This document shows positions 19,590 to 30,200 of a stretch of 64,000 nt of DNA, one piece after another. Made by a program: the position numbers and the translations under genes. Below the pieces are notes generated by a model. It was not told the origin of the DNA, did no database searches, and worked only from the letters and a program-made list of their open reading frames with translations. This DNA comes from Stentor roeselii (lineage: Eukaryota > Ciliophora > Heterotrichea > Heterotrichida > Stentoridae): NCBI GenBank assembly GCA_006503475.1, contig RSEH01000011.1, positions 62,001 through 126,000 of the forward strand, read 5' to 3'. Position 1 is the first letter of the stretch, and each line of letters starts with the position of its first letter.

Positions 19590-21482
19590 ATGGCTCGCTT
19601 GGCACTGATAAGCAAACACATAGTACTGACCGAGCTTGAAGGCAAGTCACCAAGTTACCCTAAGAGCGGAGTGATCCTGATTGAAAACGGCTTCATCTGC
19701 CAAGTGGAAATTTTAGACTCCGGCTTCGATTCATCTGAATTGCTAGAAAAGTACTCATCTTGGAACCCGGTGGATTTCTCTGATTTTTACATCTCTCCAG
19801 GAATAATCGACCTAAGCACTAGACTCGAGTGGGAGTCTTATTCCCAGCTGACTGTTGAAAGTGTCAAAGGAGGTGTTACTTGCGTAGTAACAGAACCAGG
19901 GCACTTTCAACATAATCAACCTGTCGACCTTCTCTATTGTGACGTTTGTCAAATGTCTATCATTGATGACTTGACTACTTCGATACCTCCTGAAACTTAT
20001 ATTTTGAAAGCTTATCTTTTTCCACCGTCGCCGGAGATTCGATCAGTGGCGAATATTGGTCATGTTGTTCAATTCGCTGCGAACTCGGGATTGCCTTTTT
20101 TTATTGATCCTACCATGCCTGACCCTAGAATGCTTTATATGGCTTCTCCTCATCGACTTGATAATGTTGAGGATAGAGGACGTAATGATATTAGCTCTGG
20201 GTCTACTGTCTTTGCTGCTGCTTTTCCGGAAAGCTTGGAAAGTTCAGATTCAGAAGATATTGACTCGGACTCTGAGACTGAACCACCCTTGCCGAAAAAA
20301 CTTGCCTCGTTGCAGCAGCAGGAGATTAAACCTTTTATTAGGCACAATCGATCGATTTCTAATGAAAAGAATGATGCTAAGAACTCAGGATGCACTGTTA
20401 TTCAGGAAGAGCTTCTCGGCGCTGAGCACTTATTGAAAATGCGTAAAAGTTCCCACGACATCTACCAAGACCTCGACGACCGTATAAAAGAGCGTCAAAG
20501 AAGTATCGAAGACCTCTGCCGAGCTGAGACTTCAACCTACAACAACTCCGGTTCAACAAGTTTCCTAACAATAGAAGTTCCCAAAAAGTCCTCCTCAATG
20601 ACATCCTTCAATTTTTCCCTCGAAAGTCCAGAAGTGCCAATCCAATCGCCCCAAGTTCCTCCAGAGCCATGTCGAAGAAAACTAAGACCAAGTCCGATCC
20701 AAATCAAATCCGTATCAAAGCCCGACATCCACAAAGACTACAACTATTTCCTTGCAAACTGCCCTGAAAGCTGGGAAACTCAAGGAGTACAAAAAGTTTT
20801 AGAATCACTTAAACCAAGCCACAGTGTTCATTTCACAGGAATCTCATCAGCAGCAGGCATCAACACATTAAGACACTTCAAAAAGACCTTTAAAAGTCTC
20901 ACTTGTGACATCAGCATCAGTCATCTTTGCTTCACGAGTGCTTCTATTGGAATTGGCGACACTCGGTTTAAATCGGCTCCGCCGATTCGCAATCAAGGAA
21001 ACTGCAACTTGCTTTGGGACCTGTTGAAAATGAAAGGAATTGACTGTATCTGCTCAGCGCACTCTTTTATTCTGCCAGCTTTGAAGTTGACTGAAAATTT
21101 TCAACAAAGTTTAAGTGGAATTCCTGCTGCGGGGCTTTCTTTGTTTGCGGTTTGGAATATGTTGAATGTGCCAGTGAGTACGCAAGAACAACTGGAACAT
21201 TACATTGTAAGACTTGCCAAATGGCTTAGTCTTCACCCTGCCCGTGTTTTGAGACTCAGTCATGAGAGGGGAAGGATTGAAAAAGGCCTTCGGGCGGACC
21301 TGGTAGTTTGGAATCCTTTTCAAAAGTACTGCTTTCAACAGGATTGGAGATATCAAGCCACTTCTCCTTTTAAGATGCAGGAAATGATGGGCAGGGTGTT
21401 AAGGGTTTACTTGAAAGGTGAAGTGGTTTTCGATGGAGAAAAGGGATGTGAGGCTGTAGGAGAGATTATTAAAAGAGTGTAA
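19590..21482 (+). CDS. Allantoinase/dihydropyrimidinase-like protein without metal ligands
   Basis: This 630-aa protein has the cyclic amidohydrolase fold. Motifs are SPGIIDLSTRLEW near residue 70, GGVTCVVTEPG, and after a long acidic Ser-rich insertion (~195-385), VHFTGISSAAG, CDISISHLCFT, FKSAPPIRNQGNCNLLWDLL, SAHSF and ADLVVWNP. Active family members have HxH after the PGxID motif, a second His in the VHxxHxS block and an Asp in SDHS. Here these read STR, TG and SAHS, so the dinuclear metal site is apparently lost. The closest analogy is the non-enzymatic CRMP branch. The fold is confident; any catalytic function is doubtful. It is convergent with the TMEM237-like gene, 46 bp apart. Confidence 0.8.
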   Translation: MARLALISKHIVLTELEGKSPSYPKSGVILIENGFICQVEILDSGFDSSELLEKYSSWNPVDFSDFYISPGIIDLSTRLEWESYSQLTVESVKGGVTCVVTEPGHFQHNQPVDLLYCDVCQMSIIDDLTTSIPPETYILKAYLFPPSPEIRSVANIGHVVQFAANSGLPFFIDPTMPDPRMLYMASPHRLDNVEDRGRNDISSGSTVFAAAFPESLESSDSEDIDSDSETEPPLPKKLASLQQQEIKPFIRHNRSISNEKNDAKNSGCTVIQEELLGAEHLLKMRKSSHDIYQDLDDRIKERQRSIEDLCRAETSTYNNSGSTSFLTIEVPKKSSSMTSFNFSLESPEVPIQSPQVPPEPCRRKLRPSPIQIKSVSKPDIHKDYNYFLANCPESWETQGVQKVLESLKPSHSVHFTGISSAAGINTLRHFKKTFKSLTCDISISHLCFTSASIGIGDTRFKSAPPIRNQGNCNLLWDLLKMKGIDCICSAHSFILPALKLTENFQQSLSGIPAAGLSLFAVWNMLNVPVSTQEQLEHYIVRLAKWLSLHPARVLRLSHERGRIEKGLRADLVVWNPFQKYCFQQDWRYQATSPFKMQEMMGRVLRVYLKGEVVFDGEKGCEAVGEIIKRV

Positions 21483-21528
21483 TAAGTTGAAGGATTATTT
21501 GATAAGGTTTTTTGAATAAATTTAATTA

Positions 21529-22695
21529 TTACCCTTGGTTTACTTCCTTTGCTTTTTTTCCTTCATCTTTCAAGTCTTTCAAAGCCACCTGGTAGACCCC
21601 ATGAGGCAAGTAAGGGTTTCCAAAGAATAAATGTTTGTAGTCCTCATCAGCTTGAGTCCTGTTAGAGTCCCCGTCAGAACTTTCTAGATTTTCAATTTTA
21701 AATAAAAATACTGACCCGACATTCCAGTTGGTCTGAGTGCAGAAGACGATCCAAGCGATGATCACCAAAACGTCTCTGATAATGCAAAGAACTGACCAAA
21801 CTCGAAGTTTATCAGGGAAGTTTCCGTAGTCCTCAAACCAAGCATCATTCTTTTTAAACTCGAAGTGCATTTTGTTGTCAACAGAAGCTGTATAAGTAGT
21901 GAATGAATAAGCGATAAAGTAACAAACCACACAAAATACTGAAATGTAAAAAGGAAGACGATGAAGGTCAGTGTCATAGTTGAACTCTGTCATTTGCTTG
22001 TGACGGTCTATTTAACACTTACAGTGCTTTTTCTCGTTAATCGCGCGAACTATGCTTCCAACAAGCGCGAAAAAAATAAGCACATGAAACATGAAACCGA
22101 TGATTCTCGCAAGTTGATCATAACCATCTACAAATTCCTTGTCATCCATGCTAAAGTAAAGCAAGTAAATATGAAGCAAGGCAACTCCAGCAAGAAAACC
22201 TTGAATCACCAGAAACAACTTATGAAGCCTTAAAGCCCACAAAGAAAGTTTCAAATAAATTTCCTTTTCTCTTTGAACTAATGAAAGAGGCACATATTCT
22301 TCTTTATTTTCTTCAAAAGTGATATTTTTTTTCATCATTCTTAAAAACTTTCCAGTTTTCAGACCTGAATTTTTCTTACTTTCGACAAAAGTGAAGTGTT
22401 CAAGTGGCTCTCGAGTAAGTGGGTCGAAGACTAAACTTTCATAAGCTGTTTTGCTTTCTTTGGTATCTGGTGGCAGGCGGTCATCTTCTGCGACATTCAT
22501 ATGCAGAGGGGCTGATGTTTTGTACAAGTTTGAATTTAAAGATGTTTGGGGCTTGAAGCCCATTCGAGTGTTTTTTGATAAAATCGTCTCGCCTGGGTGC
22601 ATCGCTCCTCTGAGTCGGGCTTCAATATCGGCCTGGGTATTTCTCCCGTCTTGTATCGGTCCGAGTTGCTTTTTTCGAGTTAGCGGGTTAGACAT
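21529..22695 (-). CDS. TMEM237: TMEM237-like four-TM protein (ciliary transition zone)
   Basis: Exons 22023-22695 and 21529-22007 encode 383 aa. A disordered N-terminal half (~140 aa) is followed by four TM helices: LFLVIQGFLAGVALLHIYLL, IGFMFHVLIFFALVG, YISVFCVVCYFIAYSF and VWSVLCIIRDVLVIIAWIV. The layout and the first-helix motif (LxLHKxF...GFLAG) match TMEM237, a membrane component of the ciliary transition zone with the MKS module; human TMEM237 is 408 aa. The assignment rests on topology and short motifs. The start codon is 41 bp from the divergent RING-CH gene. Confidence 0.62.
22008..22022 (-). other. 15-nt intron in TMEM237-like gene
   Basis: Minus-strand gtaagtgttaaatag, phase 1, A at position 10. 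Removal links INEKKHY to RHKQMTEFNYD, joining TM pairs 1-2 and 3-4. Confidence 0.88.
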
Positions 22696-22736
22696 TACGT
22701 AATATTTCAGGAAATGGGAATATTTTGGAATAATAA

Positions 22737-23624
22737 ATGACTGAAGTTTGCAGAATATGTCTTGATACTGCTCAGGTTAATGAACTTGTCAGTCCTTGTG
22801 AATGTAGAGGAAGTCAAAAATATGTGCATCTTGAGTGCTTGAATAATTGGCAAGAAACTGCGATGAATAGCTTTTTAACTAGACCTTCTAGACCTGGGTT
22901 TATTAATTTTCACACTTGTACTATTTGTAAGACGACTTATAATATCAATAAAACGTCTTCTAAGATGTTTTATTTGTCTCCGCAGGTACAGCATCTCTGG
23001 GATTTGTATAAGTTTAGGGTGTTGCTTTTTGTGGTTTTTGTGGTTTTGATTAGTTTTTACTTGGAAACTGTTGTTTTTTACTTTTTAGCTTTGGTTTATC
23101 CTTTTTATCTTTGCTTTAAACACAAGATGAGGCCGCAGATTAGTAAAACTACGAAAGGATATTGGGTTGGACTTATTATGATTGGAAAGCCTGTTACTGG
23201 AATCTTTCCTGGTACAATTTTACAGGCTACTGATAGGATCGGTAAAGGCATTTTCGCTGGATCCAAAATTTTATTGACTGAGTATAGCATGCAAAAGGCT
23301 ATTGGTTTTATATTTAACAAGGGGATCAGTAAGGAATAAATAGCTATGGGAAACAAGAATATCAAGTTTGGCGGACCTGTTAAAATTTCAGTTGTTCATG
23401 TACTTCATAACGACCCTATGGCCGAAGGCAGTAAATTAATAGTTCCAGGCATCTACTATGGAGGAAGGGTAAATACTCAAGACCAAGAAGTAAAAACCTT
23501 ATCAGTTAACGGCCATGCAGAATGGAGAAGTTTACAACTTGACGGAGAAATAAACGCAGGAACCTGGCTCGTCTTGCCACCAGCACGTAGCGAAGATATT
23601 TTTACGCAACTAGCTAGTAACTAA
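22737..23624 (+). CDS. RING-CH membrane E3 ligase fused to an AlgH/UPF0301 domain
   Basis: Exons 22737-23328 and 23344-23624 encode 290 aa. Residues 5-70 form a C4HC3 RING-CH finger (CRICLD, CECRG, VHLECL, CTICKTTY), as in MARCH ubiquitin ligases. Residues ~90-130 are a hydrophobic double-TM hairpin. Residues ~145-290 match the bacterial AlgH/YqgE (UPF0301) fold: GTILQATD, SKILLTEYSMQKAIGFIFNKG, the intron, FGGPVKIS, VLHNDP, VPGIYYGG, NGHAEWRSLQLDGEI and GTWLVLPP. RING-CH proteins ubiquitinate membrane cargo; the role of AlgH is poorly known. Domain calls are firm; the joint function is unknown. The 3' end is 8 bp from the convergent GRAM gene. Confidence 0.85.
23329..23343 (+). other. 15-nt intron inside the AlgH domain
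   Basis: Sequence gtaaggaataaatag, phase 1, A at position 10. Splicing joins FIFNKGI to TMGNKNIKFGGP, the conserved AlgH core, so the two frames are one gene. Confidence 0.9.
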
Positions 23625-23632
23625 CTTTTAAT

Positions 23633-26401
23633 CTAATGTCTCAAACCCGAAAGTTCCAGTTCCAAAGACCTGACCTTAGCCCACAATTTAAGAATAACCA
23701 AAACAAGCAGAATAACGATAGCCCAAAGTACAAGATGGAGCTTCGAGTGCTTATTTTCATCAACAACAGGCTGGATGACAACAGGCGGAATATCTAGAAC
23801 CACAGGATTATTTTCTAGTCTTCTAATCACCATGGGTTTCCAGTGATTATTGAAAGTTTCTAGAGTTTCTTTAGTACCTTCTCTGAGGATTTTTGACTGG
23901 AAAATGGTGTAACTGTGAAAAACCATTCCATATTTCAAGCTAATTTTCGTTTTAACCCCTTCCGCTTCTACTGTTGTCCTTACATATGTAGTGAAATACT
24001 CGCCGTAAGGCGCGTCAACTTCGAATTCAGCTTCAATTACAAATTTTTCTTGACTAAAGAAGTAAATTGTTTGGCTTTCTATCAGGAGGCAATGAGTGGG
24101 CATCAGTGGAAGTCTTTCTTTTAACTTGTGACGGTTTTTTATTGTTCTTGTCGCTGTCCATCGCCAGGTTTTGCCTTCGGAGTCTTGGAAAAAGTCAGGA
24201 GGAGGGAGTGACCAGTCAGTGATTTCGACTAACTCGTCGCCTAGTGACTCAAGGTAGGATTTATTGAACTCAGATGATTGGGATGAGTAAAGACTTTGAT
24301 AGACTTTTTGTATTGGAGAATTTATCTCTAACACTGGGTCGAAAACGTCTACGGAAAAGTTTGAATTTGGGAACATTGATGAGAATGGGTCTGAGACTGT
24401 TTTAAGAGATGTACTTATTTTGAGACGAGGAATACGGACTTCTAGGAATAGTGATACTGGGTTATGAAGTCTTTGAACCTGCTTCTCATGTAAATTCCAC
24501 AACTTCAAAAGTATATGAAAAGCCTCATCCCGCGAAATAAAAGAAGTAAAAAAGAACTCCTTCCCACCAGCATAAATCGCAAGTGAAGTATCAAAAATAA
24601 AAATAATTTTAACCTTATTCATTTTTTCAATAGAATCAATCGGAATTTTCAAAACAGTTTCTTTTCCCAAAATAGTAGAGCTATTGAAATGTGAATAAAA
24701 CGCAATGAAACTCGGAGTAATATACATTTTTCCCTGCAACAAAATCGTATCCAAATAAGCACAAAGAAAGCTTGCAACAACAGGTTCTTTATTATTCCTA
24801 TCAAATCTTTTCCGAAATTCTTCATCATCACTATTTTCTTCTCTAACCAAATCAGTTCTAAAGTGATTCCTTCCGTTTTTCCTTAAAACAGCAAGATTAT
24901 TATCAAACTTTTTATCAATCTCAGAAAGATCCATCATCGAAGAGTTCATCGCATTTTGAGACTTGAAAGAAACATTCGAGTTGCTAAGTAATTCATTAAC
25001 TTCATCAAAAACCTTCGAATGTTTTTCATGAATCAGAGAAAGTGTGTTTTTTATTGAGCTTAAATAAGAATTTTCCTTATTCACATGGTCCACCAGAAGA
25101 CTATTAATCTGTTTTGAATGATTTTCTTTAAACTGCAGGACTTTCACTGGAATGTTTTCAATTTTTGAGGAATGTGGAAGTGATTGTCTGTTTGGAGAGT
25201 TTAAATAATGCTCTGTCGCTTTTTCGAAGTTCTTTGAAATGTTTCTTATTGAGAGATGAAGAGAAGAATTTAGAGATGTTTGGATTCGGATCATTGTTTC
25301 TATTGGTTTCACGATACTTGCATGGATTTCTTCTGCTGAATTTTGCTGGATTTTTATTATTTCTTGGATATCTTCAAGGTGTTTCACTAAATTCATTGAA
25401 ATTTCTGTCGTTGGGGTGAAAACTTTCGATTTTTTCACATGTTTTAAAAATTCGTAGGGGATACTGGATTCACTTTCAGCGATTTTTATCAGAATTTCTT
25501 TGATTTTATTCAAGATTTGGATCTTTTGGTTACTTATTCGAAGCATCTCTTCTTCAGTCCTGGGACTTGAAACAGTTCTGACTTTAGAGTCTTGCATTGA
25601 AATAGTTTCAAGTGCTGAGTTTAGCACTTCTGAAGTACTTTTTCTAAACTCAAGAAGTTTCACAAGCAATCCAGACAAGTAAGCAATAAAACACTCAACA
25701 GTCTCAATACACTTATTTTCAATTTCAAGACTTTTCAGAGAAAATTCAAGAAACTCTTCTTTCAATGTTTGAATTTTGCAAAGAATAACCTTTTCCACTT
25801 TTTCCGCTTTCAAAGAAAGACTCGAAATATCTTGATTAATTCCAGCTTCAGTCTCCAGAAAATTTTTTTCAAGTTTCTGGTCAGCCTTGACTTGCCCGAC
25901 CTGCAAATTTTCCAAACAAATTTTAATCTCCTCTTTTTGTCTCCTAAGTTCTTCTAACTTTTTGTCGATTTCTTGAATTTCTGCCAGAGCCTTGGAAATT
26001 TCTTCGATATTTTTAAAAGTCTTAAGTTTTGCTGAAAGATTGAAATTTTCGATTTCGAAATCGAATTCGGTTTGTTTTGTTTGGATCATTTCCAGTTTTT
26101 CATCGCACTGGGTGGTGTAGAAGTCGCCGATAAGTCTGGTGTAGGAAGACACTGAAATTAAAATTTTACTTAGACCGGTCTGGGTGTCTAGAGTTTTTCG
26201 GTAGTCTTCAAGTGATTCGAATTCGGACTTGTGACGTTTTCCGTAGTTTTTGTACCCATTTATCAGAAGTTTGAATGATGAATCGACTTCACTTGATAAA
26301 AAACGCAAGTAGGAAACTTTGTCACTTGATTGTTTGAATTGAGCTTTTTCGCTTTCAAGGATATAGGAATACTTGGCTATTCTTTGATTAAAGCTGCTCA
26401 T
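23633..26401 (-). CDS. GRAM-VASt sterol-transfer protein with N-terminal BAR-like coiled coil (Lam/Aster family)
   Basis: This 922-aa protein has an N-terminal helical, BAR-like region (residues 1-~270; SEVDSSFKLLING, YTRLIGDFY), more coiled coil to ~530 and a GRAM domain at ~550-655 (GKMYITPSFIAFYSHF, ILGKETVLKIPIDSI). A VASt/StART-like domain lies at ~705-865 (FNKSYLESLGDELVEITDW, LPLMPTHCLLIESQTI, YFTTYVRTTVEAEG), followed by one C-terminal TM (LVLWAIVILLVLVILKLW). GRAM + VASt + TM is the architecture of ER-anchored Lam/GRAMD1 proteins that move sterol at plasma-membrane contact sites; BAR-like N-termini occur in yeast Lam1/Lam3. Intronless, ATG start. Confidence 0.85.
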   Translation of the reverse strand: MSSFNQRIAKYSYILESEKAQFKQSSDKVSYLRFLSSEVDSSFKLLINGYKNYGKRHKSEFESLEDYRKTLDTQTGLSKILISVSSYTRLIGDFYTTQCDEKLEMIQTKQTEFDFEIENFNLSAKLKTFKNIEEISKALAEIQEIDKKLEELRRQKEEIKICLENLQVGQVKADQKLEKNFLETEAGINQDISSLSLKAEKVEKVILCKIQTLKEEFLEFSLKSLEIENKCIETVECFIAYLSGLLVKLLEFRKSTSEVLNSALETISMQDSKVRTVSSPRTEEEMLRISNQKIQILNKIKEILIKIAESESSIPYEFLKHVKKSKVFTPTTEISMNLVKHLEDIQEIIKIQQNSAEEIHASIVKPIETMIRIQTSLNSSLHLSIRNISKNFEKATEHYLNSPNRQSLPHSSKIENIPVKVLQFKENHSKQINSLLVDHVNKENSYLSSIKNTLSLIHEKHSKVFDEVNELLSNSNVSFKSQNAMNSSMMDLSEIDKKFDNNLAVLRKNGRNHFRTDLVREENSDDEEFRKRFDRNNKEPVVASFLCAYLDTILLQGKMYITPSFIAFYSHFNSSTILGKETVLKIPIDSIEKMNKVKIIFIFDTSLAIYAGGKEFFFTSFISRDEAFHILLKLWNLHEKQVQRLHNPVSLFLEVRIPRLKISTSLKTVSDPFSSMFPNSNFSVDVFDPVLEINSPIQKVYQSLYSSQSSEFNKSYLESLGDELVEITDWSLPPPDFFQDSEGKTWRWTATRTIKNRHKLKERLPLMPTHCLLIESQTIYFFSQEKFVIEAEFEVDAPYGEYFTTYVRTTVEAEGVKTKISLKYGMVFHSYTIFQSKILREGTKETLETFNNHWKPMVIRRLENNPVVLDIPPVVIQPVVDENKHSKLHLVLWAIVILLVLVILKLWAKVRSLELELSGLRH

Positions 26402-27299
26402 TTTATAGGGATTTTTTTTGGAGTTTACTGTTTGGATCGCGATTAAGTATGCTGTCAGGTTAGGCTGGGATTGGATTTTCTTTAGGACTGTTCTGGGTTG
26501 TTTATGGGGATTTGTTGGTTTATTTGAAATTCTTTTGGGATTTAATTAGGATTTTGCATAATTTTAACATTGAAGAGGCTTTAAAGGGTTTATTTTTATT
26601 GTGGTTTAAATTTTTTATAGAAAATAATTGAATGATCATTTATATACAGCCTACTATTTAGGTTATAGTTGAGTTAATTTTAAATGAGATGATGGGAAAA
26701 TTTATCATTACTTTTAATATGTAGGAGAGCTTGGTTTAGTTCGAATTCAGCTGGTTTTGAATTGAAATAACTTGAAAATTTAAACAACTTATATAAATTT
26801 TAAAAGTATTGTGAGTCTGATAATTTAATTTATATCTTTTGAAAATGATTTAAACTTTTTGTTGATATTATAGGATCAATGATTAAGTTCATTAATCAAA
26901 TAAAGACAAAGGTTTTTACATCTAAAATCAAAGTAAAAGCCATAAGTTTCTTTAGCAACGAAATATTCAATTAAAAATCGTATTAAGTAAGATAAATTAA
27001 ATTTTGTATAAGTTTTGAAACCAAGTCTAATTGGCCAAGAAATTTCACTAATTTTAATTATATAGTGAAATAATATTCAATGCTATATTAAATCAATTAA
27101 TTTAGCTAAATAAATATAAGACAACTCTGATAATTTATTTAGTTTAAGTTTTTTATACTTTTTTAATCATTTGATTAAATCAAGTGTCTTTTCATTCATT
27201 ATAAATTTTAAACAACTCATCAAAGTTATAAATAAATTCATATGTAAAATCAACTCAGAATTGATATATTCATCCATTTCCAGATATCTTTCCGTATAA
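26402..27299. other. Intergenic spacer between divergent genes
   Basis: About 900 bp of very AT-rich DNA upstream of both flanking genes. It is G+T-rich on the plus strand to ~26550. No ORF, RNA or repeat is recognised; presumably promoters for both neighbours. Confidence 0.6.
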
Positions 27300-30200
27300 A
27301 TGTTGAAAATCCTTGTATTCACTTTGTTTGAGAAACTCTTTCCAACTAGACAATCAGATGAAACTATAAAGCTTTATGATAGAGTCTTATTCCTGCTATT
27401 CAAGTTGTTAAGATTTTTTCAAAAAGTAAGATTTTTATGGCAAATTCAGCTAAAAACATCTTACTGGAAAAATCTTAGAAAGTTTTATGTTATTCTTTCA
27501 AACTTTAGTCCAGATTCATTCTGTGCAACTTTCTTGGATCTTGACTGGTTTTTGTTACTTTCTTATTCAATTATTTTGCTGAATCTTTTACTATTTTCCA
27601 CTAATTTGCTTCTGATACTACTCAAGATTCATAAATATTCAATAATACAAAAAATATTCAAAGAAAACCTGAAAGTCTCTTCTCAGATACTATTCATTCC
27701 TATGACTACAGTTCTTGCAACAGCTTTGAACCAGACACTAAAAAACGATGACATAGTAAAAATTTACCATATTGACATAAAAACTCATTACTTTAATTTA
27801 GGGCAGAATAATCCTGGAATAGTGATTTTAGCTATTTTACTTCATTTCTTATTCTCTTTACTTAAAGAAGGTTTTTCTGCAGAGGTAAGTATGCATATGA
27901 CGAGTAAAGACCTCTGGGTAAAATCCATGATTTATCCTGAATGTATCTTAAAATTCTTTGAGTTTCTGATTTGTCTGCTTTACCCTTTTCTTATCGATGA
28001 TCACTACATGATATTCCTAGTTTTTCAATTCTCATATTACGCCTCTTGCACGATTTTTTACGTTCAAAGCCAGCCTTACTTCAACCATTTCACAAACAAA
28101 TTCCACATCAATTCAAACCTGAACCTTTCAATGCTGACAATTTTTTTCTTTATCGGGTTGATTCTGGATAACATCGGAGTGACTTTGATCCTTTCAATCT
28201 TTTTCCAGCCAATCATCTGGTTCACTTCCAGTCACTTAAGCGAAAATCGTTTATTTCAAATCCATCAAAATACAAGTTATTCAGAATTTCTCCTTAAAAA
28301 TCATTCACTTTTTTTCATAGCATCTGAAAAATCAACACTTTTCGAGCTGGCCTACGAAAACTTCAGAAATAATCTCAATAAACTTCTCCTTTTTCATATC
28401 AGTCAATATTGCTCTTTCATTATTAATAATGATGCTTTAGCCTTGATAAAAATTTCAGGACTTGAAAATACTTCGAATAAACTTTTTCATGATTTTCAGA
28501 TTTTTAAATGGCGTAAATTTTTGAAAGAACAGCAAAAGTTTTCATCTCCCGGGCTGAAGATGCTGAAGTTTATTGAGAAAAAAGAAAAAGCTCTTGAAAA
28601 TGATAAAAATTTTTGCTTACAGATGATGGAAATTGTTGAGAAGGTTTTAGATGGAAATGAAATGAAAGATTCGATTGAGTCTTCGCTTTTTAGGGCTTCT
28701 GAGTGTTTGAAAACGAGTCATCATTATTTTAGAGCTTTATCTACAAGTAACCCTGATTCTCCAATTGCTTCTTATTTATATGGGTCGTTTTTAATTGAGG
28801 TTCTTGGAAAAGTTGAAGAAGGTGAAGTTGAACTTGCAAAGTCGCGAATTGATTTGATAAGAAAAGAAAAGGTTTCAAGTAAGGTGTTAAATATTATTTC
28901 AGATACTTCTTCTCATCATTTTGTTTTTTCAGGACAGGAAAAATCACTGGGTATCATTCTTTATGTGTGTCCAAACACTTGCAACTTACTCGAAACCACT
29001 GAAGAAGAGATACTAGGCCATTCTATCAAAGACTTCCTTCCAAACCTAGAGTCACTTGACATTGAACGACTGATAACCAACTTCATTCAATGTGGAACTG
29101 ACAACTTCATTCGTTTGAATCATCCTCTCTTCCTACTCAACAGTCAAGGTTTTCTATTAGAATGTTTTATTTTTATTGAATGCATCGAATATCAAGACTC
29201 TCTCAATTTTTTATGTATTATTGAACCTTTAAACAACAACACAAGACAAGCCGCTGTTATTGATGAGTCAGGACATATCATTCATCATACTCAGCACTTC
29301 ACCTTGATGATGGGAATTTCTTATTACAAGGTCGAAAAAGGACTTCTTCAAACTTTCATTGGTGCAGAAATTTTTGAAAAGTTGAAAAAAGATGAAGTTT
29401 CTGAATTTTCGAATTTGATTCATAAATCTCTTGCTTTACTTATGAAAAGTTATGAAATAAAAAAAGTGAAATTTTCAGTTTTGTATTGTTTCTCAGATTT
29501 TAACGAAATTAAAAGACTTACTATTATTAAAGCCAGACATGAAAGGGAAGGGAAAATTCAAGAAGAAGTCAAATTTGAAAGCAACAACGTGAAAGATATT
29601 AGTATTGTACTTAACCAGCCAATTGAAAGAAAAGAAGATGAAAGTGAGGTTAAGACTGGAGTAGAAATGAGAGAAAACTACTCAACTTCTTCTAAAAATG
29701 AAAGTTTCAGCTTTCAAATATCAGGACATATCAGACAAGCTTTTCGCTTATACAAGGTCTTAAAATGGATTTTTATTTTTTCTGTAATATTCAAAAAGGT
29801 CATTTGTTTAGCTTCCTGCAGTTCTGCATTACTTCTGATAACAGAAGAAAATATTAAAACTGTTTCAAGACTTGACTCAATTCAGCTTTTTGGAGATATT
29901 TCATACGAGTTATCAAAACTTGCTTTGTTTTTCAGATCGGCTGATAATTCAAATTTTTACAATGCGAAACATTTTTTTTCATTTTCTGGAATGAATGACA
30001 CGATTTTCACCATTAAGCGAAAAATTAGAGACTTGAGGTCGAAAAGAAAAAATTTTGACTTTTGCAAAGTTTCTGAAATTCTGAATGAACCGAAAATTAC
30101 AGTTTTTCAAAATGATAGAACTGTTTTAATGGAGAATTTGTTTGAAATTCTGATTAAAAGTCAAGGAAATGTAGAAAATATTTAGGCTTTCAGATTATTT

